A DNA stretch of 64,000 nt from contig JAJTWR010000284.1 in assembly GCA_021613335.1 (NCBI GenBank), positions 1,616,001 to 1,680,000 of the forward strand. Direction: 5' to 3'. A program made the translations under genes and the position numbers. Of the stretch, positions 39,601 to 49,696 are shown in pieces. Below the pieces are notes generated by a model. That model worked only from the letters and a program-made list of their open reading frames with translations, made no database searches and had not been told where the DNA came from. Origin of the DNA: Whitmania pigra (lineage: Eukaryota; Annelida; Clitellata; Hirudinida; Haemopidae). The first letter of the stretch is position 1. Every line of letters starts with the position of its first letter.

Positions 39601-42600
39601 TTTCATACCTTCTTGTCCCATTTGACCTTGTTGACCCGGTTGACCCTTGCTGCCAGCATTACCTTGCAGACCGGATTGTCCTGAGCAATAGAAATAATAA
39701 TGTAATAACACTTTGAAAAATATTTAAGTAACTTTCATATTAAGTAAAAATTAAATATTGGCTCTGATTAAATATTTTATAAGTAATTTTTCACCTGTCA
39801 ATCCTTGCAATCCAGAACTTCCTTGTTGTCCATTATCTCCAGTAGCACCAGTGAATCCTGTAAAACCTGTGGCCCCTTGTACACCCTGAAAACCACTATT
39901 GCCCGTAACTCCTTTGGCCCCTTGAGGACCAGGTTGGCCTGGCATTCCTGTGTCACCTGGCTGCCCAGATAATCCAGACTGACCCGGAACTCCTGTTTGT
40001 CCAACATTTCCTTGTTGTCCTAAATTGCCAGTTGCTCCTTTACCACCTCCCGGACCGCTAGCTCCCGTTGATCCTCTATCACCCTGTTGTCCTTGTGGCC
40101 CTTGGTCTCCGACAATACCCTTCTGACCCGTGGCTCCAGTTGGTCCACTTGAGCCTAAAAGAATATTACTCAAGTCATAACTTTGCAGCAATAATTTTGA
40201 AAATCCGTACTAAATATTTACCTTGTTGGCCCATAGTACCAGTACCTCCAGTCGCTCCTTTCACCCCAGACTGTCCTTGAACTCCCTGTGAACCTTGCGA
40301 GCCACTCTGACCTTGCTGTCCCATAAATCCAGTTATACCAGTTGCACCGGTGGCTCCTGCCACTCCAGTATCTCCCGATGAACCTGCAGTTCCCTGCATT
40401 CCCAAAGTCCCTGTTGGTCCAGTGGCCCCTTGACTTCCAGGTAGCCCTTTAAAATAATTTGCTTGTGTTTTTATTTATTTTACTTTAACTATCTGATAGA
40501 CAAAAATGATTTTTGAGACGCCGTTTTATGCCCCTGTGTATTAGTTGCTATTAAATTTTTTAATATGTAGAAATGCACACTATACATAAAATTAACCTGT
40601 GGGCCCAGATTGTCCAGTATTTCCGAGTGAACCTGGCTGCCCTACCGGACCTGCGACTCCTGATCCGCCTGGCGATCCAGATATACCTTTAGGTCCAGGC
40701 ATTCCCGGAGAACCATCTAATCCTGTTAAGCCAGTTGCTCCTGTGCTCCCTTTTCCGCCTGGCATTCCAGAACTTCCGGACGGTCCTGCGAAACCTGTTG
40801 CTCCGGTTGCTCCGGTCTCTCCAGCAGAACCGGGATTTCCAGCCTGACCGCTATTACCTGTGGGGCCAGTAAAACCTTGAAGACCTGGCATTCCTAACTG
40901 ACCTTGGTTTCCTTTGGTTCCTTGTTGTCCTGTCTGACCCGTAAATCCTTTTTAAGAAAATCAAACTGTTAATTACTAGCCCTCTCAAAAATTAGTTTTT
41001 CATATTCAAAAGTCCAACCTCTAGGTCCAACTTGCCCTTGAGCTCCTTGCGATCCTTGTTCGCCTGGTGATCCAGAAGGTCCAGGTAATCCAGACTGTCC
41101 AAGAGAACCAGTGGCCCCTGTAAATCCAGTGTCGCCTTTCAGACCTGTGGCACCGCTTGAGCCAACGGAACCTGGTGTACCACTAGATCCAGTGTATCCT
41201 GTAGCCCCTGTATATCCAGCCTGCCCTGGAACTCCAGACAAACCTTGGAAAGAAAAAGGTTAAAACCAATTTAAAAACAGCTCACAAATTCTAATGATAA
41301 TTATGTGTCATAATGTTTATTCAAGCTCATTTAACACAAATTAAGAATATTTTATTATCCAATATGCGATTATCTTTAAAATTAATGAATCACCCGATTG
41401 TCCTTGGAATCCCGTGTTTCCAGTTGCTCCAGTAAAACCGGTGGAGCCCTGAACTCCAATAACTCCGGGCGTTCCAGTTGCTCCAGTCGCTCCAGTGTCT
41501 CCTGTCCTGCCTGTAGAACCACTTAGACCGGAAACCCCCATGCTTCCTACCTGGCCGGATGATCCTGTTGCACCAGTACTGCCGGTTACTCCACTAACGC
41601 CTGTGGTACCAGGTGCTCCAAGTAAACCACTCTGTCCCTGTGCTCCTGTATCGCCCATTTGGCCTGGTTGACCTGTTTGTCCTATTGCTCCGGAAACTCC
41701 AGAGCTTCCCTTGAAGCCGGTGGAACCCGTTTGGCCTGTGCCTCCTAAATAAAAATAATCATTATTAGAATATTTTAGACGTTTTATTATACCAGTTTTA
41801 TGGGTAAGTAGTTTGGTTTGTTGCTTAGTTTAGCAAAGTTTATTTTTTTTTTAATAAAAAAAAAGAGACAAGTTAATTACCTTGCATGCCCTGCTGGCCA
41901 CCAGTTCCTGATTGACCAGTGCCTCCTTTTGACCCATCCATACCACTGGGTCCTTGAAGACCTGTTGCTCCGCTCACTCCATTTGCACCAACCTGACCTG
42001 GCAAACCTTGAGATCCAGTAGACCCGGTAAATCCCTTTGCGCCCGTGGCACCAGTTAATCCTAAAAGGCCAGGGGCTCCAGATTGACCGGGTGTACCGGT
42101 TGGACCTTGTAGATTGAAATTTGGTTAATAATTAGATTAATTAAAAATAAAAGAATTTTTTATATTACAATGCAATTATTCAATAAATAAAACTAAAAAC
42201 ACAAAATTCCAAAGAAGAAACCTTGCATCCCAGGTGTTCCAGGTGAACCCTGAGCGCCGGCAGGTCCCGGCGAACCCTGCGAACCTGGTTCACCTTGAGA
42301 ACCAGATTGGCCAGATGGACCTTGTATACCCTGTTGACCTGTAAATCCCGTAAAACCCTGGACACCTGATGTACCTGGCTGACCTGGCTGACCATTAGGC
42401 CCCGATCTACCCGCTTGGCCAATCATGCCAGGATCGCCTTGAAGACCAGTTGCCCCTAGGTTTCCAGGCTGACCAACGTTTCCAAGAGGTCCCGTAGAAC
42501 CTTTAGCACCTGTTGCTCCAGGTGTGCCTATCGATCCCTGCTGACCTTGTGGTCCAAGTTGTCCTTGCAATCCTTTGGGAAACGTTTTAAATATTCTCTG

Positions 42601-45600
42601 ATATCACAAACTTATGTAAAAATTATGTAAATTACAATTATATTATATTTATTTTAAATTAAATAATATCAATACCTATTTGACCAATCTGCCCTGTACT
42701 TCCCTTTGCTCCGGAAAAGCCTGTAGCTCCAGTGGAACCGCTAGGTCCCACCTGGCCCCTATTTCCTAATGCACCAATTTGGCCAGTATCTCCCGTGTAA
42801 CCTGTGAATCCAGTAAAACCTTGAACTCCCTTATTTCCTGTGCTTCCAGTTGCACCAGTTTGTCCCGTTGTACCCGTTGAACCTGTTGCCCCAGTTGAAC
42901 CTAAAAACGTGAGTGAATTAAATTTATACAAGTCCACACAACATCAACAACGAACTGAAAATTTGTAAGAGTTATAATATATGGGGTCTTCAAACTTTAT
43001 CCTAGTAGAGCAACAATTATATTATTATTGGTATTATTATTATTATTACTGATATTATCATTATTACCTGTTGCCCCACTCATTCCGGATGATCCGGGTT
43101 GCCCAGGTTGACCTGAAGCACCAGGTGAACCTGGTGATCCTTGTTGACCTCTTTGTCCAGCCAGACCAGGCATTCCTGTGAAACCTGAAGATCCAGTGCC
43201 CCCGGTTCCACCAGTAGCACCTGTTGCTCCGGTAAATCCTGAAACACCACTCATACCTTGAATTCCTGATGAACCTTGAGGACCCGTGGAACCTTGAAAT
43301 CCTCGTGGACCTGTGGCGCCCACTACTCCAACTTGACCAGGAAACCCTGTAATACCGTTGGATCCAGTTGGGCCTGCTGACCCTACGGCTCCTTGAAAAC
43401 CAGTTGCACCAGTAAAGCCTGTTCCTCCTTGTGATCCTAAATTTTACAGATTCCTTTAGCTAATTTAAAATAAATAAAATGGAAATAAATGACTTAATTA
43501 TAACTAAATGGAAATTTTATAACCATTAAAATAAATTTTCAATTATAAACTCAAACCAGTTAAAAATTCAATTATTGACTTGTAACATATTGGATGCGAA
43601 ATGTAAAACGAAACCTTGCAATCCCGAAATTCCCGGCTGACCAATCCTTCCAGGTTCTCCCGATGCACCTGGTAATCCAGGATATCCCGTTGCTCCAGGT
43701 AATCCAGTATTTCCCGGGCTCCCAGGTAGTCCTTGCGAGCCCCGTCCACTTTCTCCTTTTGGACCCCGAGGTCCGGTAGCTCCCTGATCTCCTAGACTTC
43801 CCTTCGGCCCAGTTCCTCCTTGGGGGCCAGTTTGTCCGGGGGATCCAGGTGTGCCAGGCGATCCAGGGCCACCACTCGAACCTGTATATCCCTGGGTACC
43901 TGATGGTCCTACAAAACCTGGCTGTCCCTGTTGGCCATTGTCACCTGTAGCTCCAGTTGATCCGGTACCTCCAGTAAATCCTTGATTTAACGAAAAGTTC
44001 ATTAGAAAATTATGTCCTAAGAATATATTAAAATTTAAAGTTACCTTGTACTCCTTGTTGCCCTAAGTTACCAGCAACTCCTGTAGGACCTTTGATACCT
44101 GTGGCTCCAGTGGAACCAGTAAGTCCGGTTGTTCCAGTAGCTCCGGGTTGTCCATTGGCTCCAGAAGGTCCTGGTGAACCGGCATTACCAGGTGCGCCCG
44201 AGGGACCCGTTTGACCCGTTGCGCCGACTACTCCGGTAATCCCAGATACTCCACTCGGTCCAGAAAATCCCTTTGGACCTTGTTGTCCCGCTTGGCCTGG
44301 CTGACCTGGTGTGCCTACATTTCCTTTTGGTCCTGGTTGACCTGACTGTCCACTGGGACCTTCATTAATTCATAAAGTTTTTCACTTAGGGTTTTCGGTT
44401 CCGAATTTGTTTACTTTTCCACAAATTACCTGCAGGGCCAGTTGTTCCGGTCCCGCCTGTAAAACCTTTGGGTCCTTGAAGTCCAGAAGGCCCCGAAGAT
44501 CCTGTCTGACCAGTTGATCCCGTACTTCCTGTGAACCCAGTTTGACCTTTCAATCCAGGTGATCCCTGAGAACCTGATGAACCAGGTGAACCAGATGATC
44601 CAGTTGAACCCGTTGCGCCTTGGGGTCCTTGAATTCCTTGAGTACCTGATTGACCTAGAAAAAATTAATAGAATCATCAATTCAAAAACTCCAAACATTT
44701 TCGGTTGATAATATGTTGATAATATTAAGCAACATTAATAGTATCAATCAGGTAAAAATAAATATCTTTACCTTGCGGTCCTGAAAAGCCGGTACTTCCA
44801 GTATTGCCCATATCGCCCGGCAATCCGGTATATCCAGTTGATCCAGCCGAACCAGTGAATCCCAATTGACCTGTGGCGCCAGTAAAACCAGGTCCGCCAG
44901 TGGCTCCCACATCTCCAGTTGCCCCTTTGGCGCCAGATATTCCACTTGCACCAGATGGCCCACTAAGGCCACCAGTTCCCTGAAGTCCAGGGAATCCTTG
45001 AACTCCTTTTGGGCCTGCACTGCCGGTTGACCCTGTTGGACCAGATAAACCTGGTTGGCCCATCTGACCAGGTGAGCCGGGCGAACCACTCAAACCAGGT
45101 AGTCCAGGTTGACCACTAGTTCCTAAAGAAGGTTTTTATAACAATAAGATTAGAAATATCTAAATGCTGTTTTAAAATAGGATGAGTAGAAAATCGGTCA
45201 GCACCTGGTAAACCTCCTTGCCCCGGAGAGCCAGCGAATCCAGGTTGACCTAGATTTCCTGGAAGTCCAGGAAGACCAGGGAATCCGTTTTGACCATCAG
45301 TCCCTGTGGGTCCTGTGAAGCCTTTTGTACCGTCCTGTCCAACGACTCCTGATTGTCCTTGAAGCCCAGTAAAACCAGTCGCACCCTTTGAACCCTGTGG
45401 ACCTGTGACTCCACTATAACCATATGACATTGATCCAGTTCCGTAACGGCCTGCTGGGCCTGTTGGTCCTTGAGGTCCAGGCTGACCTGGAGAACCTACA
45501 GGTCCAACTGCCCCGGATAAACCTGGTTCACCTAAAGGTCCAGTGTCTCCATCTGGTCCTTTTTGACCAGGTAATCCCGAATATCCTAGGATGTAAAATA

Positions 45601-48600
45601 TTTGGCGATTCATTGACATCAGCAATGCTTACGAACACTCGAAATATACAATAATAGTTTTAATATAATCCTGTCGTTTGTCTATCACACAACAATGTAA
45701 TTCTTCATCTTAATATGGTTCCAAAGAGGATTTTTTTCTTTTGAAGCAGACCGTGAACAATTAAAATTAAATAATATTTAATTTCCTAACTCACCAGTTG
45801 ATCCTTGCGATCCCATACCTCCTGGGCTACCAGCGTTACCTTGTGGTCCTGATGGTCCCGTAGGACCTACCTGACCAAGCGGGCCGGTCATTCCAGAAAT
45901 TCCAGGTTGTCCGGGTTGTCCCATGGAACCAACCGATCCTTGCTGCCCAGTTAAGCCAGTGCCTCCCGTGACACCTTGGCTACCAGATGGTCCAGATAGA
46001 CCCGTGTATCCTGTATCGCCTTGAGGTCCAAGCGGTCCCTGAGGTCCTGGTTGTCCTGAAGGACCAGAAGGACCAGTCGCACCGGTGAATCCTGTGAATC
46101 CTGGAGCACCACCTTGGCCAAATTGTCCTGGTTGTCCAATTGATCCTGGGGAACCAATATTACCTGTCGACCCGGTTGCGCCTTGTTGCCCTGGATTACC
46201 GGGAAAACCTTGTACACCTTGGTCCCCACCTTCGCCTATTTCGTAGAAACTCAAATTATTGATTAGGGATTTTAAGATTTCTTTTACTTATTTTAAATTT
46301 GTACGTTGACCAAATATAAAATGATTAATTTCGATTTTCACTCTACTATTCTGGTAACTAATTAGTAGTTTTAAAATTAAACTACTTTTAATGACTTGCC
46401 TGGACTCCCTGTTGAGCCAGTAGCTCCTGTAGAACCCTGAGGTCCAGTTTGTCCTTGGTTTCCTGTTGCTCCTTGTGAACCAGCTTCTCCTGACTGACCC
46501 TGTTGTCCAGGAGCTCCTTGAAGACCGGGCTGGCCCATCGTTCCGGTAGCGCCTGGCGAACCTAAAGGACCCGGCTGCCCATTACCACCGGGAGAACCCG
46601 GCGTTCCATTCGGTCCAGGTTGGCCCACAGGCCCAGATGGTCCAGAGGGCCCAGTTGATCCTTGAAACGTTTACAATTTATAATTCAAAAACATACAAAA
46701 TAAAAATGAAATGCGGTTAATCTATTCAACCATAATTCACAATAGGTGAAAGTAGATCTTTCTTACCTTGAGGTCCTGTAAATCCAACACCACCAGTCGC
46801 CCCTACAGGACCTGGAACTCCTTGAGATCCCTGTTGTCCTGTCGCCCCGGTTGGTCCTTGAGATCCTGACTGACCCCCTGCTCCTGGTGATCCCGAAGAG
46901 CCAGTGAATCCTGTAGCTCCGGTGTTGCCTGGAATACCGGTCAACCCAGACTGTCCGACACTACCTGAAGGCCCGAGTTGCCCTGGTTGACCAGTAGCAC
47001 CAACCGAGCCAGTAAATCCTTTCACTCCAGATTGACCTGTTGCTCCCGTGGCTCCAGAAAATCCAGTAGAGCCCATTCCTCCAGTATTTCCAGTGTAACC
47101 TGGTACTCCGCTAGGCCCTAAGAGATATTTGAAGTTAATGATTATTTGTTCAATCAAAAATTTTAATTAATTACATTAATTACCTTGTGATCCGATAAAG
47201 CCAGTTGATCCTGTCGCACCAGTTGCTCCCGGAGAACCATTACTTCCCGGAAAACCAGTGGCTCCGGGTACTCCTGCTTGTCCAGGTTGTCCAGTAAAAC
47301 CGACCCCACCTTGCAATCCACTTGGGCCAGGGACTCCATTTAATCCAGGAACGCCTGGCTGTCCTGGGTTGCCAGTAGATCCCTGTTGACCAGAAGCCCC
47401 CTGGGGCCCAGGCTGGCCATTAAATCCTATTGACAGAAATTATTAAAATATTAAAATATATTAATATAACATAAATCATTCGAACTATGAAAAGCCTGAT
47501 ATCGCTTTAAACACAATTTGATTGTCACTATGCAAACATCATTTAGACTTTATTATTCAATAACACCAATTGTGTTTTACATTTTTACACATTTACCTGT
47601 GTCTCCTTTTCCTCCCGCTGGCCCTGAAGGTCCGGGTTGACCACTTGGACCTTGCTGACCCTTTCCGCCAGCAGCGCCATATTGACCGGTATTTCCAGAC
47701 GCGCCAGTAGCACCTGTTGATCCCTGAACGCCCTGGAAACCAGGTGAGCCGGCGTCACCAGGTTGCCCTTAAATTATCCAATTAATCAGAATAGTTGATT
47801 CAGTATTTGTAAAGATTGTATTAGTACCAGACTGCCCGGTGAAACCCTGAGGTCCTTGAGGTCCTTGAGGTCCTGGTCCCCCAGGTTGGCCCATAGCTCC
47901 AGAAGGACCAATAGGACCAGGCTGGCCGGTGTATCCTGTGTTGCCCAACGGACCGGGTTGACCGACTTGACCTGATGGTCCAGATGATCCAGTGGCTCCA
48001 GGAAGACCACTAAAACCAGTGTCACCCTGAAGTCCAGGCGATCCAGTACTTCCAGACGAACCCGTACTGCCTTGCATTCCTTTTGATCCGGTGCTGCCTG
48101 TAAAACCTGTGCTGCCCGTGTTTCCTTGAGGTCCCGAAGATCCTGTAAAACCTTGCTGCCCTTGATTTCCGGGAGATCCTGGTTCTCCTGGTTGCCCATT
48201 GGATCCCGTAGGACCAGGCTGACCATTCTGTCCTGGTTGACCATTTTGTCCTCTAGGGCCCGTAGGTCCGATAGGTCCAGGTGAGCCTGTTTGTCCCGTA
48301 AATCCAGTTCCGCCAGGTGACCCAGGCTGACCGACTGAACCTTGTGGACCTATTGGGCCAGTAGGTCCTGGCTGGCCAGTCTGACCTTGATTTCCCGGCT
48401 GTCCGGTGGGACCCGTAATACCGGTAATCCCAGTTTGGCCTGGAATATTTGATTATAAAACCATAGTTATGACAAAAACGTAATACTTTTGCCATACGTC
48501 TTTATAGCATAAGTATAAGTTTACACTTGTATGTATTTCTATGTATCATAAATTAATCCTTAACCTGCTTGTCCGGTCATTCCTACTGGTCCAATGGGAC

Positions 48601-49696
48601 CTTGTGATCCACTCATTCCAGTTGCTCCCTGCTGTCCTGGAAAACCTTGTGATCCAGTGTTTCCCAAAGGACCGGGTATTCCAGTAGCCCCTGTAGGTCC
48701 TGTATCTCCCGGAGGTCCTATTTGTACTGAAATAAAAATATTTCTTGTTGTTTACGAATGGAAAGACGATTAACGACTCATCTTTTACCTACCAATTGTT
48801 GGACACAACACGGTGGCAAGATTTCCAACATTGGCCGAGAATGAGCCAAGTTGTTCGTAAGGGATATATTGCACGCTCCCTGGTGAAGAGGCGATTTGTT
48901 TCAGGTGCGTCAGTGGAACATCGGGAGAAATGGATATTGGAATAATTCGGATCCTTGAATTTTTCATGATGTTGGCTTGGAGGATGGTATAGCTTACGTT
49001 GTCCATTCTGCTGTTGATGAACGCCAGCACCACCATCGATGTGTTCAGAGGATTAGTGACATTTCGAGAATTTGATAGGAAGTCGTCGTAAGCCACCTGT
49101 TTACAAGGGTTTAAAAAAATATGGATCGAGTCAGTCTACACAGTTAAATTGTTTTGATTAATTTGTTCTAATGAGAATAGATCGAACCACAAGGATAAAT
49201 TTTTCAAATGCAAATGCTCACATCTAAGCCTCCAGCTAGATTTGATATCTGCTGGTCTGTTGATCTGTAAGATTCCGAATTGATGATGTTCCGTACAGCA
49301 TCGAGAGTTGTGCCACTTCTTAAGCTCAGTCTCAGCCGCCCGGAGGAATCATAGTAGGCAAAGCCAACGTGGGTACCCGTGTCGCTGATGGGATACAACT
49401 GGTCGATGGTGCTGACGATGTTATTGATGCCTTTTTTTGTATTTGACCAGTCATCTTCGGTCAAATACAGTTTGACATCGAGGAGAATCACGACATCCAA
49501 AATTCCTTTGCAACCTGTGAGTTAACAGACATTCTAGTTTATTTAAATTATACACTCGACAGATGAAATTAGTCTCTCGATTACCATTTCTCTGAGCGAC
49601 AATCGAGATCCCGCCAAATGTCAGTAAAATAAAGACCGTGAGGAAGATGAGGTTTGATCTTCGATCACCGCTGATTTTAAATTTTTCCATCTTCAT
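15000..49696 (-). CDS. Giant vWA-domain transmembrane collagen, probable annelid cuticle collagen
   Basis: Sixty-five coding exons join in one frame to 27,171 nt, or 9,056 aa, with start at 49696 and stop TAG at 15000-15002. Layout: signal peptide 1-about 35; von Willebrand A domain about 42-233; Gly-X-Y helix from about 240 to 8890 (about 2,880 triplets); transmembrane span 8921-8947; cytoplasmic tail 8948-9056. Y positions are rich in Thr, Pro, Gln and Ser; there is no Cys in the helix. At 0.286 nm per residue the helix would be about 2.48 micrometres, the length known for annelid cuticle collagens (Nereis, Riftia, about 2.4-2.6). The role would be forming the long unbanded fibres of the epidermal cuticle. 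The start ATG directly follows an acceptor (tttcaccag/A-ATG), so a 5' UTR exon is likely upstream. The exon list is given in the four block entries. An alternative is a non-annelid giant collagen of another spiralian. Confidence 0.88.
15757..32988 (-). other. Collagenous exons, C-terminal part of the helix (26 exons)
   Basis: Exons in transcript order: 32988-32530, 32460-31429, 31320-31006, 30940-30509, 30416-30084, 29965-29426, 29338-28448, 28378-27974, 27807-27682, 27507-27166, 27090-26506, 26285-25683, 25512-25054, 24978-23665, 23574-22981, 22905-22447, 22296-21523, 21464-21015, 20843-20133, 20046-19435, 19358-18756, 18540-18004, 17928-16552, 16455-16240, 16174-15968, 15879-15757. Together 14,499 nt. 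Exons are larger here (mean about 558 nt against 348 nt upstream). The 1,377-nt and 1,314-nt exons each encode over 140 consecutive triplets. Interruptions occur in 32460-31429 and 18540-18004. The last exon ends the helix and closes with GVGAAA. The 22296-21523 exon uses a GC donor. RGD occurs in several exons. Confidence 0.85.
21465..21522 (-). other. GC-AG intron in the collagen gene
   Basis: On the minus strand the exon ends CCCCAAG and the intron starts gcaagatt and ends tttcag, 58 bp in all. The phase (split Gly codon) and the exon length (multiple of 9) both require this junction, and no GT alternative keeps the frame. Confidence 0.75.
40222..42900 (-). repeat. Alternating 225/351-nt collagen exon array
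   Basis: Seven consecutive exons have lengths 225, 351, 225, 351, 225, 351 and 225 nt (42900-42676, 42572-42222, 42105-41881, 41744-41394, 41243-41019, 40947-40597, 40446-40222). The same pair appears again at 45122-44772 (351) and 44654-44430 (225). This suggests past tandem duplication of a two-exon unit of 576 coding nt. At the residue level the copies are no longer obviously alike to the eye, so the duplication would be old. Confidence 0.6.
46236..46399 (-). other. Second GC-AG intron in the collagen gene
   Basis: The exon ends AGTCCAG and the intron starts gcaagtca, the strong consensus form for a GC donor; the acceptor is cgaaatag/GCGAAGG. The Gly-codon phase fits only this choice. Confidence 0.72.
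48793..49696 (-). other. Collagen gene N-terminal block: signal peptide and vWA domain exons
   Basis: Exons 49696-49585, 49514-49222 and 49096-48793 (residues 1-236). The first gives a basic start and a hydrophobic run [18 protein letters not shown], read as a cleavable signal peptide. The next two encode a vWA-like fold: the first strand DVVILLDV (44-51), the HVGFAYYD strand, a [12 protein letters not shown] helix, a VVLAFINSR strand, and RIRIIPISI near the end. Cys39 and Cys233 bracket the domain and could form the usual disulfide. Three sequons follow each other (NVT at 147, NTS at 153, NVS). The first MIDAS motif DxSxS reads DVKLY, and the strand that normally supplies the metal-coordinating Asp reads AFIN, so metal-dependent ligand binding is doubtful. 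Confidence 0.85.

Larger units (their letters stand above)
33071..48726 (-). other. Collagenous exons, N-terminal part of the helix (33 exons)
   Basis: Exons in transcript order: 48726-48565, 48439-47828, 47767-47597, 47426-47184, 47117-46767, 46660-46400, 46235-45795, 45585-45205, 45122-44772, 44654-44430, 44359-44045, 43980-43615, 43436-43068, 42900-42676, 42572-42222, 42105-41881, 41744-41394, 41243-41019, 40947-40597, 40446-40222, 40154-39795, 39680-39429, 39363-39121, 38993-38733, 38657-38370, 38221-37781, 37546-37034, 36878-35925, 35687-35292, 35095-34583, 34523-34083, 33895-33545, 33331-33071. Together 11,475 nt. Each starts at the second base of a Gly codon and ends at the first base of the next. 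All are multiples of 9 except 43980-43615 and 45585-45205, which carry helix interruptions. The 46660-46400 exon uses a GC donor. Confidence 0.85.

Noticed and set aside
15757..48726. Long open frames on the plus strand and in other minus frames across the collagen gene
   Set aside because: They follow from the 9-nt Gly-X-Y periodicity (rich in GGN/NCC) and give low-complexity translations without motifs; only the Gly-X-Y frame is consistent with splice sites.
15757..48726. Possible CRISPR-like or satellite array from the repeated short units
   Set aside because: The periodicity is 9 nt, codon-driven and interrupted by spliceable introns; there are no conserved direct repeats with spacers.
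15757..48726. Bacterial or phage collagen-like protein contamination
   Set aside because: GXT-rich repeats occur in bacteria, but 64 spliceosomal introns and flanking animal genes rule this out.
15757..48726. Inflated gene length from assembly of tandem repeats
   Set aside because: Exons differ clearly in sequence and size, introns are unique, and frame and phase hold through all 65 exons; a misassembly would be expected to break this. Long-read coverage would settle it.
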